Shown here: positions 1-9,049 of the stretch, one piece after another
Layout of the letters: each line of letters begins with the position of its first letter
How positions within the stretch are numbered: position 1 is the first letter of the stretch
NCBI GenBank assembly: GCA_046316495.1
Contig: JBKDAM010000158.1
Span: 1-60,716 of the forward strand
Length of the DNA stretch: 60,716 nucleotides
Reading direction: 5' to 3'
Source: M3007 sp046316495
Lineage (GTDB): Bacteria; Bacteroidota; Bacteroidia; Chitinophagales; Saprospiraceae
Program-made: the position numbers and the translations under genes
Notes under the pieces: model-generated
Databases searched by the model: none
What the model saw: the letters and a program-made list of their open reading frames with translations, nothing else
Told to the model about the DNA's origin: nothing

Positions 1-44
1 GTGCTGCACCTCTCATAATTAAATCAGAACGTAAAATTAAAACT

Positions 45-52
45 CAAAAGTA
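45..52 (-). promoter_or_regulatory. -7 promoter element reading off the left edge
   Basis: The minus strand reads TACTTTTG, a match to the Bacteroidota -7 consensus TAnnTTTG. It would drive a gene lying left of the window, divergent from lgt. Confidence 0.5.
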
Positions 53-149
53 CGACCTAAGCCGAGGCTTTCCATTTTTTTCTGTCCAAAACCAACCCTA
101 CACCTCACAAAAATAAGCAAGTCCTAACACGGATTCCCCCGTTTTAAGC

Positions 150-157
150 TACCTTTG
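150..157 (+). promoter_or_regulatory. -7 promoter element of lgt
   Basis: TACCTTTG matches TAnnTTTG. Transcription would start near base 163, downstream of the GTG-type codon at 155. That excludes the long ORF start and supports the ATG at 209. Confidence 0.6.
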
Positions 158-208
158 CCCACTGTGTGTTTACGCCGACCCCGATCGGTTCATCCTCAAG
201 CCTGGACT

Positions 209-1387
209 ATGTATCCTGATTTATCGTACCTTTTTCACGACTTGTTGGGCACCTCCCCCGACAATTGGTTGTCCATATTCAAAACCTTTGGTTTTTTTCT
301 GGCAATTGCTTTTCTCGTCAGCGCCTTTGTTTACCGGCTGGAACTGCGAAGAAAAGCCAAGGATGGTTTTTTTCAACCTGTAAAAGCCCGGATCATCGAA
401 GGAGCTCCCGCCTCAGTTGAAGACCTGGTTATCAATGCAGCTGCTGGCTTTTTTTTCCTTGGCAAGGGTATGTACGCCTATCAACATTATACCCAGTTTC
501 GTCAAGATCCTGCCTCTGTCGTCTTATCTGGTAAATTCCATTGGCCTGCCGCCATCGCAGGGGCCCTGCTATTCGCCGGCTTAATCTGGTGGGATGCTAA
601 GCGCAAACAAAAAAACCCACCCCAGGAACGCATCATTGAACTTTGGCCACACGATAAAATCAGTGAAATGACGGTTTGGGCTGCCGCTGGAGGTATCCTC
701 GGAGCAAAAGTATTTGACTTGTTCGATAACTGGCAATCCTTCCTGCGCGATCCACTGGGAGCCCTGCTATCAGGAGGCGGCCTCGCCTTCTACGGAGGAC
801 TCATTATGGGCTTTATTGCCGTGGTTTGGTACCAATATAGACTAAAAATCCCATTTCTGCCCGCAGCAGATGCGGTTGCACCTGCCCTCACCGCAGGCTA
901 TGGTGTCGGTCGTATTGGATGCCAACTATCTGGTGACGGGGACTGGGGTATCGTGAACAACGCGCCAAAGCCCGACTGGATGGGCTTTTTGCCCGATTGG
1001 CTATGGGCCTACCGATACCCACACAACGTACTCAATACCCCCAATACCGACCCAGTGGGTTCCGTGCCCATCGAAGGATGTACCTGGGAATACTGTATGC
1101 AATTAGCAGAACCCGTTTTCCCAACACCCCTCTATGAAATCATGGCTATGGGCCTCATCTTTGCTCTGCTATGGTCCCTGAGAACTCGGTTAAAAGCGCC
1201 CGGAATGCTCTTTTTTATGTATTTAGGCCTTATTGCAATTGAACGTTTCCTGATTGAAAAAATCAGGGTCAATGTTCGGCATGAAGAAGTAGGTGCTTTC
1301 ACCCAAGCCGAACTCCTTTCAATCCTGTTTGTCCTGATTAGCGCAGTTGGAATCTACTTTACTTGGAAAAAAGCCCAGAACGACTAA
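209..1387 (+). CDS. lgt: Prolipoprotein diacylglyceryl transferase (Lgt)
   Basis: Inner-membrane enzyme that moves the diacylglyceryl group of phosphatidylglycerol onto the lipobox cysteine of prolipoproteins, the first step of lipoprotein maturation. The 392-aa product has several hydrophobic membrane segments, the GGLAFYGGLIMG segment typical of Lgt, and the signature GRIG at residues 234-237, here continuing as CQLSGDGDWG as in Bacteroidota Lgt proteins. It is longer than the roughly 290-aa proteobacterial enzyme. The ORF is open back to 155, but the -7 element at 150-157 makes the ATG at 209 (MYPDLSYLF) the better start. A strong hairpin terminator follows. The lipoproteins elsewhere in the window (23116 and 60181) are the type of substrate it would process. 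Confidence 0.93.
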   Translation: MYPDLSYLFHDLLGTSPDNWLSIFKTFGFFLAIAFLVSAFVYRLELRRKAKDGFFQPVKARIIEGAPASVEDLVINAAAGFFFLGKGMYAYQHYTQFRQDPASVVLSGKFHWPAAIAGALLFAGLIWWDAKRKQKNPPQERIIELWPHDKISEMTVWAAAGGILGAKVFDLFDNWQSFLRDPLGALLSGGGLAFYGGLIMGFIAVVWYQYRLKIPFLPAADAVAPALTAGYGVGRIGCQLSGDGDWGIVNNAPKPDWMGFLPDWLWAYRYPHNVLNTPNTDPVGSVPIEGCTWEYCMQLAEPVFPTPLYEIMAMGLIFALLWSLRTRLKAPGMLFFMYLGLIAIERFLIEKIRVNVRHEEVGAFTQAELLSILFVLISAVGIYFTWKKAQND

Positions 1388-1411
1388 ATAAAGTACTCAA
1401 TTTTAGGAAAT

Positions 1412-1455
1412 AGCACCCTGTTTGGAAAGACATCCAAACAGGGTGCTCCCTTTTT
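1412..1455 (+). terminator. Intrinsic terminator after lgt
   Basis: A 15-bp perfect inverted repeat (arms 1412-1426 and 1433-1447, 6-base loop) is followed by CCCTTTTT. Its T-run ends three bases before the ileS -7 element, so terminator and next promoter are packed together. Confidence 0.85.
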
Positions 1456-1457
1456 AT

Positions 1458-1465
1458 TACCTTTG
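1458..1465 (+). promoter_or_regulatory. -7 promoter element of ileS
   Basis: TACCTTTG, 20 bases before the ileS ATG, giving a short leader of about 15 nt. Confidence 0.6.
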
Positions 1466-1485
1466 CGCCGAATTTACGCTCACTC

Positions 1486-4400
1486 ATGTATAAAGAATTC
1501 AAATCGCTTAACCTCCCGGCCATCGATGCCGAGATCCTGCAATTCTGGCAAGACCAACATATTTTTGAAAAAAGTGTCGAACAACGCGACCCTAAGCAGT
1601 CCTTCGTATTCTATGAGGGCCCGCCTTCCGCCAATGGTCAACCTGGTATCCACCACGTAATGGCCCGGACGGTAAAAGACCTTTTTTGCAGATATAATAC
1701 CCTAAAAGGCCTCCGCGTAGAACGAAAAGGAGGCTGGGACACCCACGGCCTACCCATCGAACTCCAAGTCGAAAAAGAACTGGGAATCACAAAAGAAGAC
1801 ATCGGTAAAAAAATTACCGTAGATGAATATAACCAAGCCTGCCGCGCAACCGTCATGCGGTACAAGGACCGCTGGGATGATATCACCCGTAAAATGGGAT
1901 ATTGGGTCAACCTAGACCACCCTTACATTACCTTCGAAAACGAATACATCGAGACCTGTTGGTGGCTCCTTCAAAGGCTGTACAACAAACGCACCAATTC
2001 CGGGCAATCATTCCTTTACAAAGGGTTCACGATTCAGCCCTTCAGCCCAGCCGCCGGAACCGGACTGAGCTCCCACGAACTGAATATGCCCGGCTGCTAC
2101 AAAGAGGTGTCAGATATCTCAGCAATAGCCATGTTCAGGGTGAAATACAGCGAGCTTTCCAGCATCCTGTTCCAAAACCCCAACGAAGATGTGCGTATCC
2201 TGGCTTGGACAACTACCCCATGGACACTGCCGTCAAACGTAGCCCTCACCGTTGGACCTACTATCACCTATGCCAAAGTACAAACGTTTAGTCCCTATAC
2301 CGCAGAGCCGATTAGTGTAGTGCTTGCCGCTGACCGAATCCCAGCCTATTTTGAGGCAGGCAATGAGTCCCTGCCTATGGAACCGCACGATCTAAGCGCC
2401 AAAAAACCAGCCATCCCATACCGGATACTGGGAACCTTTAAAGGATCGGAATTGCTCGGGATTCGCTACGAACAACTACTGCCGTACGTAAGCTCTCCAG
2501 CACTGGAAGAAAAAGGATTCCAACTGATCGCAGGTGATTGGGTCACCACTGAAGATGGAACTGGGGTTGTCCACACCGCCCCCTATTTCGGTGCAGATGA
2601 TATGCGCGCCTGTAAAGAGGCAGGAATCCCAATGATAGGGATCGAAGACGAAAAAGGCGTCATCCAACCACTTGTTGACCGACAAGGCCGCTTCGTACCA
2701 GAAGTCTCCGACTTCGCAGGCGAGTACGTCAAAGCAGAATACTACCCAAAAGAAGTCCAACAAGAAAAAGACTTTAAGCCCACCGACCTCCGAATCGCCC
2801 TCAAATTAAAGGAAGAAAACAAGGCCTTCAAAATCGAAAAATACAAGCACAACTACCCACATTGCTGGCGTACCGACAAACCTGTGCTCTATTACCCACT
2901 CGACTCCTGGTTCATTCGCGCTTCTGCCGCTAAAGAACGAATGGCCGAACTCAATAAAACCATCAACTGGAAGCCTGAATCCACCGGAACTGGCAGGTTC
3001 GGTCAATGGCTCGATAACCTTCAAGATTGGAACCTCTCACGCTCCCGGTACTGGGGAGTACCTCTCCCCGTTTGGCGTACTGAAGACGGTGAAGAAGAAA
3101 TTTGCATCGGCAGCCTGACAGAATTGCGCCAATTGGCTGAAAGCAGCCATAACCGAGCCTCTCAACTGTCCCTGACCGAAGAGGATAAAACAGCCGTTAC
3201 TACCAGCCACCAGCAGGTCTCTAAACCCGAATTTGACCTACATCGACCCTATATCGATCAAATTGTACTGCTCTCCCCTTCCGGAAAAATCATGCGCCGC
3301 GAAACAGACCTTATCGATGTATGGTTCGACTCCGGCTCTATGCCCTACGCACAATGGGGACTGAATCAAGAAAAAATTAGCGCAGGGGAAGCCCAGCCCT
3401 TCAATGCCCCATTCAATACGTCCTTCCCTGCTACCTTCATCGCCGAAGGCGTCGACCAAACAAGAGGCTGGTTCTATACCTTGCACGCCATCGGCGTGAT
3501 GTGCTTTGACTCCGTCGCCTTCAAAAACGTGGTCTCTAATGGACTCGTCCTTGATAAAAACGGAGAAAAAATGTCCAAATCAAAAGGCAATGTCGTTGAC
3601 CCATTCCTAACCATCGGAAAGTATGGCGCAGACGCCACCCGCTGGTACATGATCGCCAATGCCAATCCCTGGGATAACCTCAAATTCGATGAAGAGGGAA
3701 TCCTCGAAACCCGAAATAAATTCTTCGGAACACTCTTTAACACCTACAACTTCTTCGCACTCTACGCCAACCTGGACCAGTGGAAAATGCAGGAATCCAA
3801 AAAGATTCCTTACCAGCAACGCTCCGAACTAGACCGCTGGATCATCTCCAAACTATATTCCATGGTCGAAGGGTACCGGCAGGAAATGGACCAATACGAA
3901 CCCACCCGCGCCGCCCGATTAATCGAGACCTTCGTCGATGAGCACCTATCCAACTGGTACGTACGCCTTTCCAGAAGACGCTTCTGGCGGGGTGAACTCA
4001 ACGCTGATAAACAGGCTGCCTACGAAACCCTCTACGAATGCTTGCTCGTCACCGCACAGCTGGCCTCTTCCTTGGCTCCATTCTTCTCCGATTGGATGTA
4101 CCGCAACCTTACTGAAGCTCTTCGCTCCACCAACGAATCCACACAGCCCGCTTCTGTACACCTAACAGATTTGGTACAACCAGACGCATCAAAAGTGGAC
4201 GCCGCACTGGAAAAACGAATGGACTACGCACAGCGAATCTGTTCCCTAGCCTTGAGTATCCGTAAAAAGGAGAAACTCCGCGTCCGCTTACCGCTCCAAA
4301 AAATATTGCTCCCAGTACTCGATGAAGCCTTTATCGCCGAAGTGGAAGGTGTAAAGGAACTGATCCTCTCCGAAATCAACGTTAAACAAATCGAATACAT

Positions 4401-4944
4401 TACCGACGCCTCCGGCCTCCTGAAAAAGGCAGCTAAAGCCAATTTCAAAACCCTCGGCGCTCGACTAGGTAAAGATATGAAAGCCGCCGGTGATGCCATC
4501 GCCGCCTTTTCCAATGAACAAATAAATGCGCTGGAAAAAGCTGGACAAACGGAGATCCTGGCGAATGGAAGCACGTACACCATCACTCCAGACGATCTAT
4601 TGGTCACAACAGAGGACCTTCCTGGCTGGAAAGTAGCCAGCGATGGACCACTCACCGTAGCATTGGATGTTCAACTCACCGACGAACTCCTAGCAGAGGG
4701 AGCCGCTCGGGACCTCGTCAACAGAATCCAAAACCTGCGAAAAGAGAAAAACTTTAATGTCACCGATCGAATCGAAATAGAGCTGGAACCACACCCAGCC
4801 ATCGAACAAGCGGTACTTCGCTTTGGAGAGTACATCCAACAAGAAGTACTAGCAAATACCCTACAGCTCACAACTGAAGGACCTTGGGAAACCATCGAAC
4901 TCAATGACGAGGTATCCCTCCACCTAAAAGTGCGCCTGGCATAG
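1486..4944 (+). CDS. ileS: Isoleucyl-tRNA synthetase, type 2 with GxHH signature
   Basis: Class I aminoacyl-tRNA synthetase that charges tRNA-Ile with isoleucine. The 1152-aa length and the long C-terminal part fit the eukaryote-like IleRS2 branch rather than the roughly 940-aa bacterial IleRS1. The KMSKS motif is intact at residues 695-699. The first class I signature, normally HxGH, reads G54-I55-H56-H57, so the first and third positions are swapped. From the literature as I recall it, IleRS2 enzymes tolerate mupirocin and the GxHH variant gives extreme resistance; resistance here is inference. The editing (CP1) domain occupies the middle. The start ATG at 1486 lies 20 bases after a -7 element. 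The gene is monocistronic and convergent with glutamine synthetase. Confidence 0.96.
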   Translation: MYKEFKSLNLPAIDAEILQFWQDQHIFEKSVEQRDPKQSFVFYEGPPSANGQPGIHHVMARTVKDLFCRYNTLKGLRVERKGGWDTHGLPIELQVEKELGITKEDIGKKITVDEYNQACRATVMRYKDRWDDITRKMGYWVNLDHPYITFENEYIETCWWLLQRLYNKRTNSGQSFLYKGFTIQPFSPAAGTGLSSHELNMPGCYKEVSDISAIAMFRVKYSELSSILFQNPNEDVRILAWTTTPWTLPSNVALTVGPTITYAKVQTFSPYTAEPISVVLAADRIPAYFEAGNESLPMEPHDLSAKKPAIPYRILGTFKGSELLGIRYEQLLPYVSSPALEEKGFQLIAGDWVTTEDGTGVVHTAPYFGADDMRACKEAGIPMIGIEDEKGVIQPLVDRQGRFVPEVSDFAGEYVKAEYYPKEVQQEKDFKPTDLRIALKLKEENKAFKIEKYKHNYPHCWRTDKPVLYYPLDSWFIRASAAKERMAELNKTINWKPESTGTGRFGQWLDNLQDWNLSRSRYWGVPLPVWRTEDGEEEICIGSLTELRQLAESSHNRASQLSLTEEDKTAVTTSHQQVSKPEFDLHRPYIDQIVLLSPSGKIMRRETDLIDVWFDSGSMPYAQWGLNQEKISAGEAQPFNAPFNTSFPATFIAEGVDQTRGWFYTLHAIGVMCFDSVAFKNVVSNGLVLDKNGEKMSKSKGNVVDPFLTIGKYGADATRWYMIANANPWDNLKFDEEGILETRNKFFGTLFNTYNFFALYANLDQWKMQESKKIPYQQRSELDRWIISKLYSMVEGYRQEMDQYEPTRAARLIETFVDEHLSNWYVRLSRRRFWRGELNADKQAAYETLYECLLVTAQLASSLAPFFSDWMYRNLTEALRSTNESTQPASVHLTDLVQPDASKVDAALEKRMDYAQRICSLALSIRKKEKLRVRLPLQKILLPVLDEAFIAEVEGVKELILSEINVKQIEYITDASGLLKKAAKANFKTLGARLGKDMKAAGDAIAAFSNEQINALEKAGQTEILANGSTYTITPDDLLVTTEDLPGWKVASDGPLTVALDVQLTDELLAEGAARDLVNRIQNLRKEKNFNVTDRIEIELEPHPAIEQAVLRFGEYIQQEVLANTLQLTTEGPWETIELNDEVSLHLKVRLA

Positions 4945-4959
4945 CGCCTGGCAATAAAA

Positions 4960-4996
4960 ACATAGCCGCGAACAACACTTTTGGTCGCGGCTATGT
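4960..4996. terminator. Hairpin in the ileS-glutamine synthetase convergent gap
   Basis: Perfect 12-bp inverted repeat (4960-4971 and 4985-4996) with a 13-base loop. The T-run after it is weak, so it probably works together with the adjacent 5002-5040 structure. Confidence 0.55.
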
Positions 4997-5001
4997 ACTT
5001 T

Positions 5002-5040
5002 AAAAAAAGGCCGGCGCACAGCGTGCCCGACCTTTTTTTA
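5002..5040. terminator. Bidirectional terminator, ileS / glutamine synthetase
   Basis: A run of seven A followed by a GC-rich imperfect stem, then CC and seven T, so the structure has a T-run in either direction. It sits between the stop codons of two convergent genes. Confidence 0.7.
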
Positions 5041-5056
5041 TTTCCGAATTTTACTA

Positions 5057-7243
5057 TCAAACCCGCAACAGCTCCCGGTACTTTACCAAAGGCCAGTATT
5101 GGTCATCTACAATGCCTTCCAACGCATCCGCTGCGGTACGAACTGTCTCCATGTGTTGCTTGACTTTATGGCAAAAAATATCTGCCTCCTCCCGAACAGA
5201 GTCCGCATGGTGCGCTTTTTCCAAAGCCTTCTCCAATTTGTGCGCCCCCTCCTTGATCGTATTCATTAATTTGGTCAATTCCTTCAACAAATCTCGCTGA
5301 GGCTCCGCTGCATCCTCCATACCGATCGACTTCAAGGCTGCTATGTTCTGAGCTAACTCCGTTTGCTGACGAACAGCGGCCGGGAACACAAAAGAGTGAA
5401 TTAACTCCAATAAAGTATTCGCCTCGATATTCATCTTGGTAACATAGTTATGCAACTGGACAAGGTAGAACGCATCTAATTCGCGGGCGTTCATAACCCC
5501 TGCACGACCAAATAATTCGGCTGCTGTTTTGGAACCTAAAACATCTAAAGCCTCCGGAGTAGCCGTGAAATTATTCAAACCACGCTCCTTTGCTTCTTCC
5601 TTCCATTCATCCGAATAGTTATTTCCTTCAAAAAGAATATTCTTTGACTTGCGGATATAGTTCTTAACCACCATCAAAATGGCTTCCTCCTGATCCAAGC
5701 CTTTTGCAACATGCTTGTCCACATCTACCTTAAAGTCCATGAGTTGAACCGCCATCATGGTGTTCATCACCGTCATCGGACCTGCACAGTTTTGACTGCT
5801 ACCTACCGCACGGATCTCAAATTTATTTCCTGTAAAAGCAAAAGGAGAGGTGCGGTTACGATCCGTGTTGTCCATTTCGAGGTTAGGCAACTTGGCAATC
5901 AAGTCAATAGCGCGCTTCACCGCCGCATCATCCGTCTTCTTACCGTTGGCAATCTGATTCAGCAGTTTGGTCATGGCCTCCCCAATAAATACCGAAATAA
6001 TGGCTGGGGGAGCTTCATTCGCTCCTAGACGATGGTCATTACCCGCATGTGCAATGGACGCCCGCAATAAATCGGCGTACTTGTGCACTGCCATAATAGT
6101 ATTGACAAAAAAGGTCAAAAACCGTAGATTTTTGGCCGGATCCTTCCCAGGTGAAAGCAAATTGATCCCGGTGTCCGTGCTCATACTCCAGTTGTTGTGC
6201 TTACCAGAACCGTTGATGCCAGCAAATGGCTTCTCATGCAACAACACCCGAAGATGGTGCCGGCGGGAAACCCGCTCCATGACATCCATCAATAACTGAT
6301 TGTGGTCTACCGCAACATTTATTTCTTCAAAAATAGGCGCAACCTCGTACTGACCTGGCGCAACTTCGTTGTGCCGTGTCCGAACAGGAATCCCCAATTT
6401 GTGGCACTCCGTTTCCAAATCACGCATGTAGGCATACACACGCTCTGGAATAGATCCGAAATAATGGTCTTCCAATTGCTGGTTCTTCGCCGCAGAACGC
6501 CCTAAAAGGGTACGCCCTGTCATAACCAAGTCCGGGCGAGCATTAAACAAAGCTTCATCCACCAAAAAATATTCCTGTTCCCATCCCAAGGTCGCAGTCA
6601 CTTTCGTCACGTCCTTATCAAACAATTGGCAAACCGGAACAGCCGCTTTGTCCAATAACGTGTGAGAACGAAGCAAAGGCAACTTATAATCCTGTGCATC
6701 CCCTCCATAGGTTACAAAGGTGGTAGGAATACAAAGGGTCTTACCATCCCCCGATTCCATCAAAAAAGCAGGGCTGGTTGGATCCCAAACAGTATAACCA
6801 CGCGCTTCGAAAGTACTGCGCATTCCACCGGAGGGAAAGGAGGATCCGTCTGGTTCTTGTTGAACAAGAGCGGAACCTGTAAACTCCTCAATTACGCGGC
6901 CATCATGGGTCATCGTAAAAAAAGAGTCATGCTTTTCAGCTGTTTTACCAGTCAACGGCTGAAACCAGTGCGCAAAGTGCGTGCAACCTTTCTCCTGTGC
7001 CCACTCTTTCATCCCAACGGCAATAATATCCGCCTCACTTTTCGTCAATTTTTTTCCACTCAAATTAGCCTCCTTTACACTCTGATAGGCCGCCTCAGGA
7101 AGGTATTTTTTCATGGCTTCATCACCGAAGACATTTTCACCAAAATACGAAGCAATGCTAACGGCATCGCGCTCTTCCTCCCATAAAAAGGTTTCTGGCC
7201 GATTGGCCATGTTCTGTAATGCGTTAAAACGAGAAAGTGACAT
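5057..7243 (-). CDS. glnN: Glutamine synthetase type III
   Basis: ATP-dependent ligation of ammonia to glutamate, the main entry of ammonium into biosynthesis. The 728-aa length and overall sequence identify the type III family (GSIII, dodecamer), typical of Bacteroidota and cyanobacteria, not the 470-aa GSI. Visible hallmarks are the NGSGKHNNWS segment near residue 345 (glutamate/ATP-binding loop) and the NRTSPFAFTGNKFEIR segment near residues 460-475. The C-terminal part is helical and rich in Glu/Lys. The gene stands alone with its own promoter about 150 bases upstream. No P-II or ammonium transporter gene is adjacent. Confidence 0.95.
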   Translation of the reverse strand: MSLSRFNALQNMANRPETFLWEEERDAVSIASYFGENVFGDEAMKKYLPEAAYQSVKEANLSGKKLTKSEADIIAVGMKEWAQEKGCTHFAHWFQPLTGKTAEKHDSFFTMTHDGRVIEEFTGSALVQQEPDGSSFPSGGMRSTFEARGYTVWDPTSPAFLMESGDGKTLCIPTTFVTYGGDAQDYKLPLLRSHTLLDKAAVPVCQLFDKDVTKVTATLGWEQEYFLVDEALFNARPDLVMTGRTLLGRSAAKNQQLEDHYFGSIPERVYAYMRDLETECHKLGIPVRTRHNEVAPGQYEVAPIFEEINVAVDHNQLLMDVMERVSRRHHLRVLLHEKPFAGINGSGKHNNWSMSTDTGINLLSPGKDPAKNLRFLTFFVNTIMAVHKYADLLRASIAHAGNDHRLGANEAPPAIISVFIGEAMTKLLNQIANGKKTDDAAVKRAIDLIAKLPNLEMDNTDRNRTSPFAFTGNKFEIRAVGSSQNCAGPMTVMNTMMAVQLMDFKVDVDKHVAKGLDQEEAILMVVKNYIRKSKNILFEGNNYSDEWKEEAKERGLNNFTATPEALDVLGSKTAAELFGRAGVMNARELDAFYLVQLHNYVTKMNIEANTLLELIHSFVFPAAVRQQTELAQNIAALKSIGMEDAAEPQRDLLKELTKLMNTIKEGAHKLEKALEKAHHADSVREEADIFCHKVKQHMETVRTAADALEGIVDDQYWPLVKYRELLRV

Positions 7244-7619
7244 AAAAATAAGTTATACGTGAAGGGAAAGTGACAAGTGAAGAAAAGGTATTTTTTAAGG
7301 GACTCTACTTCAAACTTCAAAATTCAGCGAAAAAAGACCTTTTAAAAGAAAAAAATCAGTCGTTTTAAGGCTTAAAAAGTAATTATAGCACAAAGGTAGG
7401 ATTCATTTTAGCGAAAAAAAGCAAAAACAAGAAAATATTTTCAAAAACATAAAAACGTATTTCCCCATTGCACCGAGCCAGCCCAGCCGAATCCAACGAA
7501 AATTAAAGGGCAATAAGCAGCGCAATACCCCCTAATGGACTCTTGTAGCCGCACGTACTAAACACGTCCACTCCACTCCGGGGCTGCCTAGCAGCTCCGG
7601 GGTTATAGTATCAAAATAC
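7244..7619. other. Intergenic region between sigma factor and glutamine synthetase
   Basis: No coding region is supportable. It holds the minus-strand promoter of glutamine synthetase (7391-7398), an A-rich stretch around 7400-7450, and a GC-rich patch at 7576-7602 in which CTCCGGGG occurs twice, flanking GCTGC-cta-GCAGC. The 5-prime leader of glutamine synthetase would be about 140 nt; I recognise no riboswitch in it. Confidence 0.6.
7391..7398 (-). promoter_or_regulatory. -7 promoter element of glutamine synthetase
   Basis: The minus strand reads TACCTTTG. A TTG lies 23 bases upstream, within the usual range for a Bacteroidota -33 box. Confidence 0.6.
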
Positions 7620-7655
7620 AAAAGCCTGCCCATCAATTTGACGAGCAGGCCTTCC
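7620..7655 (-). terminator. Terminator of the ECF sigma gene
   Basis: On the minus strand, a GCCTGC/GCAGGC stem (7645-7650 with 7623-7628) is followed by a T-rich tract, directly after the sigma-factor stop codon. Confidence 0.7.
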
Positions 7656-7691
7656 AGTAGCCTTGAAGCTTGTGTTTGGTGTTTTTATGTC

Positions 7692-8276
7692 TTATTGCAA
7701 TACCACTTCCTTCTCCGCCATCATCCTGCGGATGTTAATCAAAGCGTACCGCATCCTTCCTAATGCTGTATTGATACTTACCCGCGTCAAACCGGCAATC
7801 TCCTTGAAACTCATATCAGCATAGTGGCGCAAAATCACCACTTCCCGCTGCTCCTCTGGCAACGCATCCACTAAATGACGGATTCGATCGTGCACCTCAC
7901 TGCGCATAATCACCTGCTCAGGACTGTCGTCCGAATGCATCAACACATCAAAAATATCGAAGTCGTCGGTAGGATTCAAATGCGCCCGCCGTTTGTTGCG
8001 ACGGTGGTGATCCACACACATATTGTACGCAATGCGCATCGCCCATTGTACAAACTTACCCTCGTGGTTGTATTTGCCACGGCGCAGGGTGTCAATAATT
8101 TTAATGAAAACTTCCTGGAAAATATCCTCCGCCTGCGCATGATCCTTCACGAACAAATAAATCGAAGTGTAGATCTTGGACTTGTAGCGGTGGAGCAGAA
8201 TTTCAAAAGACTTCTCGTCTCCTTCTGAATAGCGAGCGATCAACTCTTGATCGGTGAGCATAGGCATAACTTGCAT
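7692..8276 (-). CDS. ECF-type RNA polymerase sigma factor
   Basis: Directs core RNA polymerase to a specific promoter set. The 194-aa product has sigma region 2 (about residues 15-85, with QAEDIFQEVF and WAMRIAYNMCVDHHRR, the core-binding and -10 recognition helices) and region 4 (about residues 120-180, with LPEEQREVVILRHYADMSF and a helix-turn-helix). No anti-sigma gene is next to it, so how it is controlled is not visible. The ORF extends to a GTG at 8303, but the first ATG is at 8276; two further ATGs follow within 15 bases. It is flanked by a terminator and a promoter, so it is monocistronic. Constitutive or growth-linked roles are plausible but unproven. Confidence 0.93.
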   Translation of the reverse strand: MQVMPMLTDQELIARYSEGDEKSFEILLHRYKSKIYTSIYLFVKDHAQAEDIFQEVFIKIIDTLRRGKYNHEGKFVQWAMRIAYNMCVDHHRRNKRRAHLNPTDDFDIFDVLMHSDDSPEQVIMRSEVHDRIRHLVDALPEEQREVVILRHYADMSFKEIAGLTRVSINTALGRMRYALINIRRMMAEKEVVLQ

Positions 8277-8398
8277 ATTCCAACAGTTGGTTAGTGAAAC
8301 CACGAATCGTTAAGATCTGAATGGCGTGTACAAGTTATAATCTATAAGCAAAATGAGTTTTTATGAAAGAAAAACGAATAACTCGCTGTTTGTAGAGC

Positions 8399-8406
8399 CA
8401 AATGTA
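8399..8406 (-). promoter_or_regulatory. -7 promoter element of the ECF sigma gene
   Basis: The minus strand reads TACATTTG, about 120 bases before the sigma start. It is divergent from the 8527 promoter. Confidence 0.5.
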
Positions 8407-8526
8407 GGGCGAGTACCAGAACCCACCAAATTTTTTTTAAAATTTTAACAAAATATTATTTGACCCAAGCAACCTTTTCCCAGCTGCCTATCCTGCTTAA
8501 TTTCGATTCGTTTGCGGTTTTATTCC

Positions 8527-8534
8527 TACCTTTG
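8527..8534 (+). promoter_or_regulatory. -7 promoter element of the orf160-obgE pair
   Basis: TACCTTTG, 23 bases before the ATG at 8558. A TTTG lies upstream but with only 12 bases spacing, so no good -33 box is visible. Confidence 0.55.
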
Positions 8535-8557
8535 TACCCACATTACCTTTACTATAC

Positions 8558-9040
8558 ATGAAATTTGTTTCTGAAAAAGTCATAGACGCCGTCATCGATG
8601 AACTAGATGAGCTGGAAGAAGAACTCTATGAACTGAAAATGGAGGCCTTCGCGCAAGCCCAACCTGTAGTAGTCGCCTACCTGTTTAACGAAGAAAACTT
8701 CCACCTACTTACAGAGGATGAAAAAGGGTTTCTTCAATACCTCTGCCTCATTACCTGGATTTCCTTCGAGCGAGTAAATGGCTCCACAGAACCCGTTGGC
8801 GAAGAGCTCATAGGTGAGCTGGAAGAAAAAAACTACGGAATCCTGGAAGAAGCCCCCGGTAAAAAATTCCGGGACCGCCTTGACCCTTTCTTTGAAGGCT
8901 ACCCACAAGAAGACTTGCTCGCTTTCCTCGAAGAAGCAGTCCTCGAAGAAGAAGATGACCCCGATTCCTTCGTTACCAAAGAGGGCAGAGAAACCATTTT
9001 TATCGCCGCAAAAACCGTCCTGGACGCACTTATTGCCTAA
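8558..9040 (+). CDS. Acidic 160-aa protein of unknown function upstream of obgE
   Basis: I do not recognise a characterised family. The protein is soluble, predicted mostly helical and strongly acidic, with clusters such as DELDELEEELYEL near the N-terminus and EEAVLEEEDDPDS near the C-terminus. It has no signal peptide and no membrane segment. Its codon use and base composition match its neighbours. It ends nine bases before obgE, so the two are almost certainly one transcription unit driven from 8527. The pairing suggests a role near ribosome assembly or GTPase control, but that rests on context only. Confidence 0.85.
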   Translation: MKFVSEKVIDAVIDELDELEEELYELKMEAFAQAQPVVVAYLFNEENFHLLTEDEKGFLQYLCLITWISFERVNGSTEPVGEELIGELEEKNYGILEEAPGKKFRDRLDPFFEGYPQEDLLAFLEEAVLEEEDDPDSFVTKEGRETIFIAAKTVLDALIA

Positions 9041-9049
9041 ACAACCTTT

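Noticed and set aside
1902..2291. Long overlapping ORFs inside ileS, for example a 129-aa plus-strand frame
   Set aside because: They lie wholly inside a strongly conserved gene in another frame and have no family features; shadows.
7576..7602. Double CTCCGGGG with an inner inverted repeat, possible mobile-element or REP-like repeat
   Set aside because: I saw no second copy in the window; one occurrence cannot support a repeat family.
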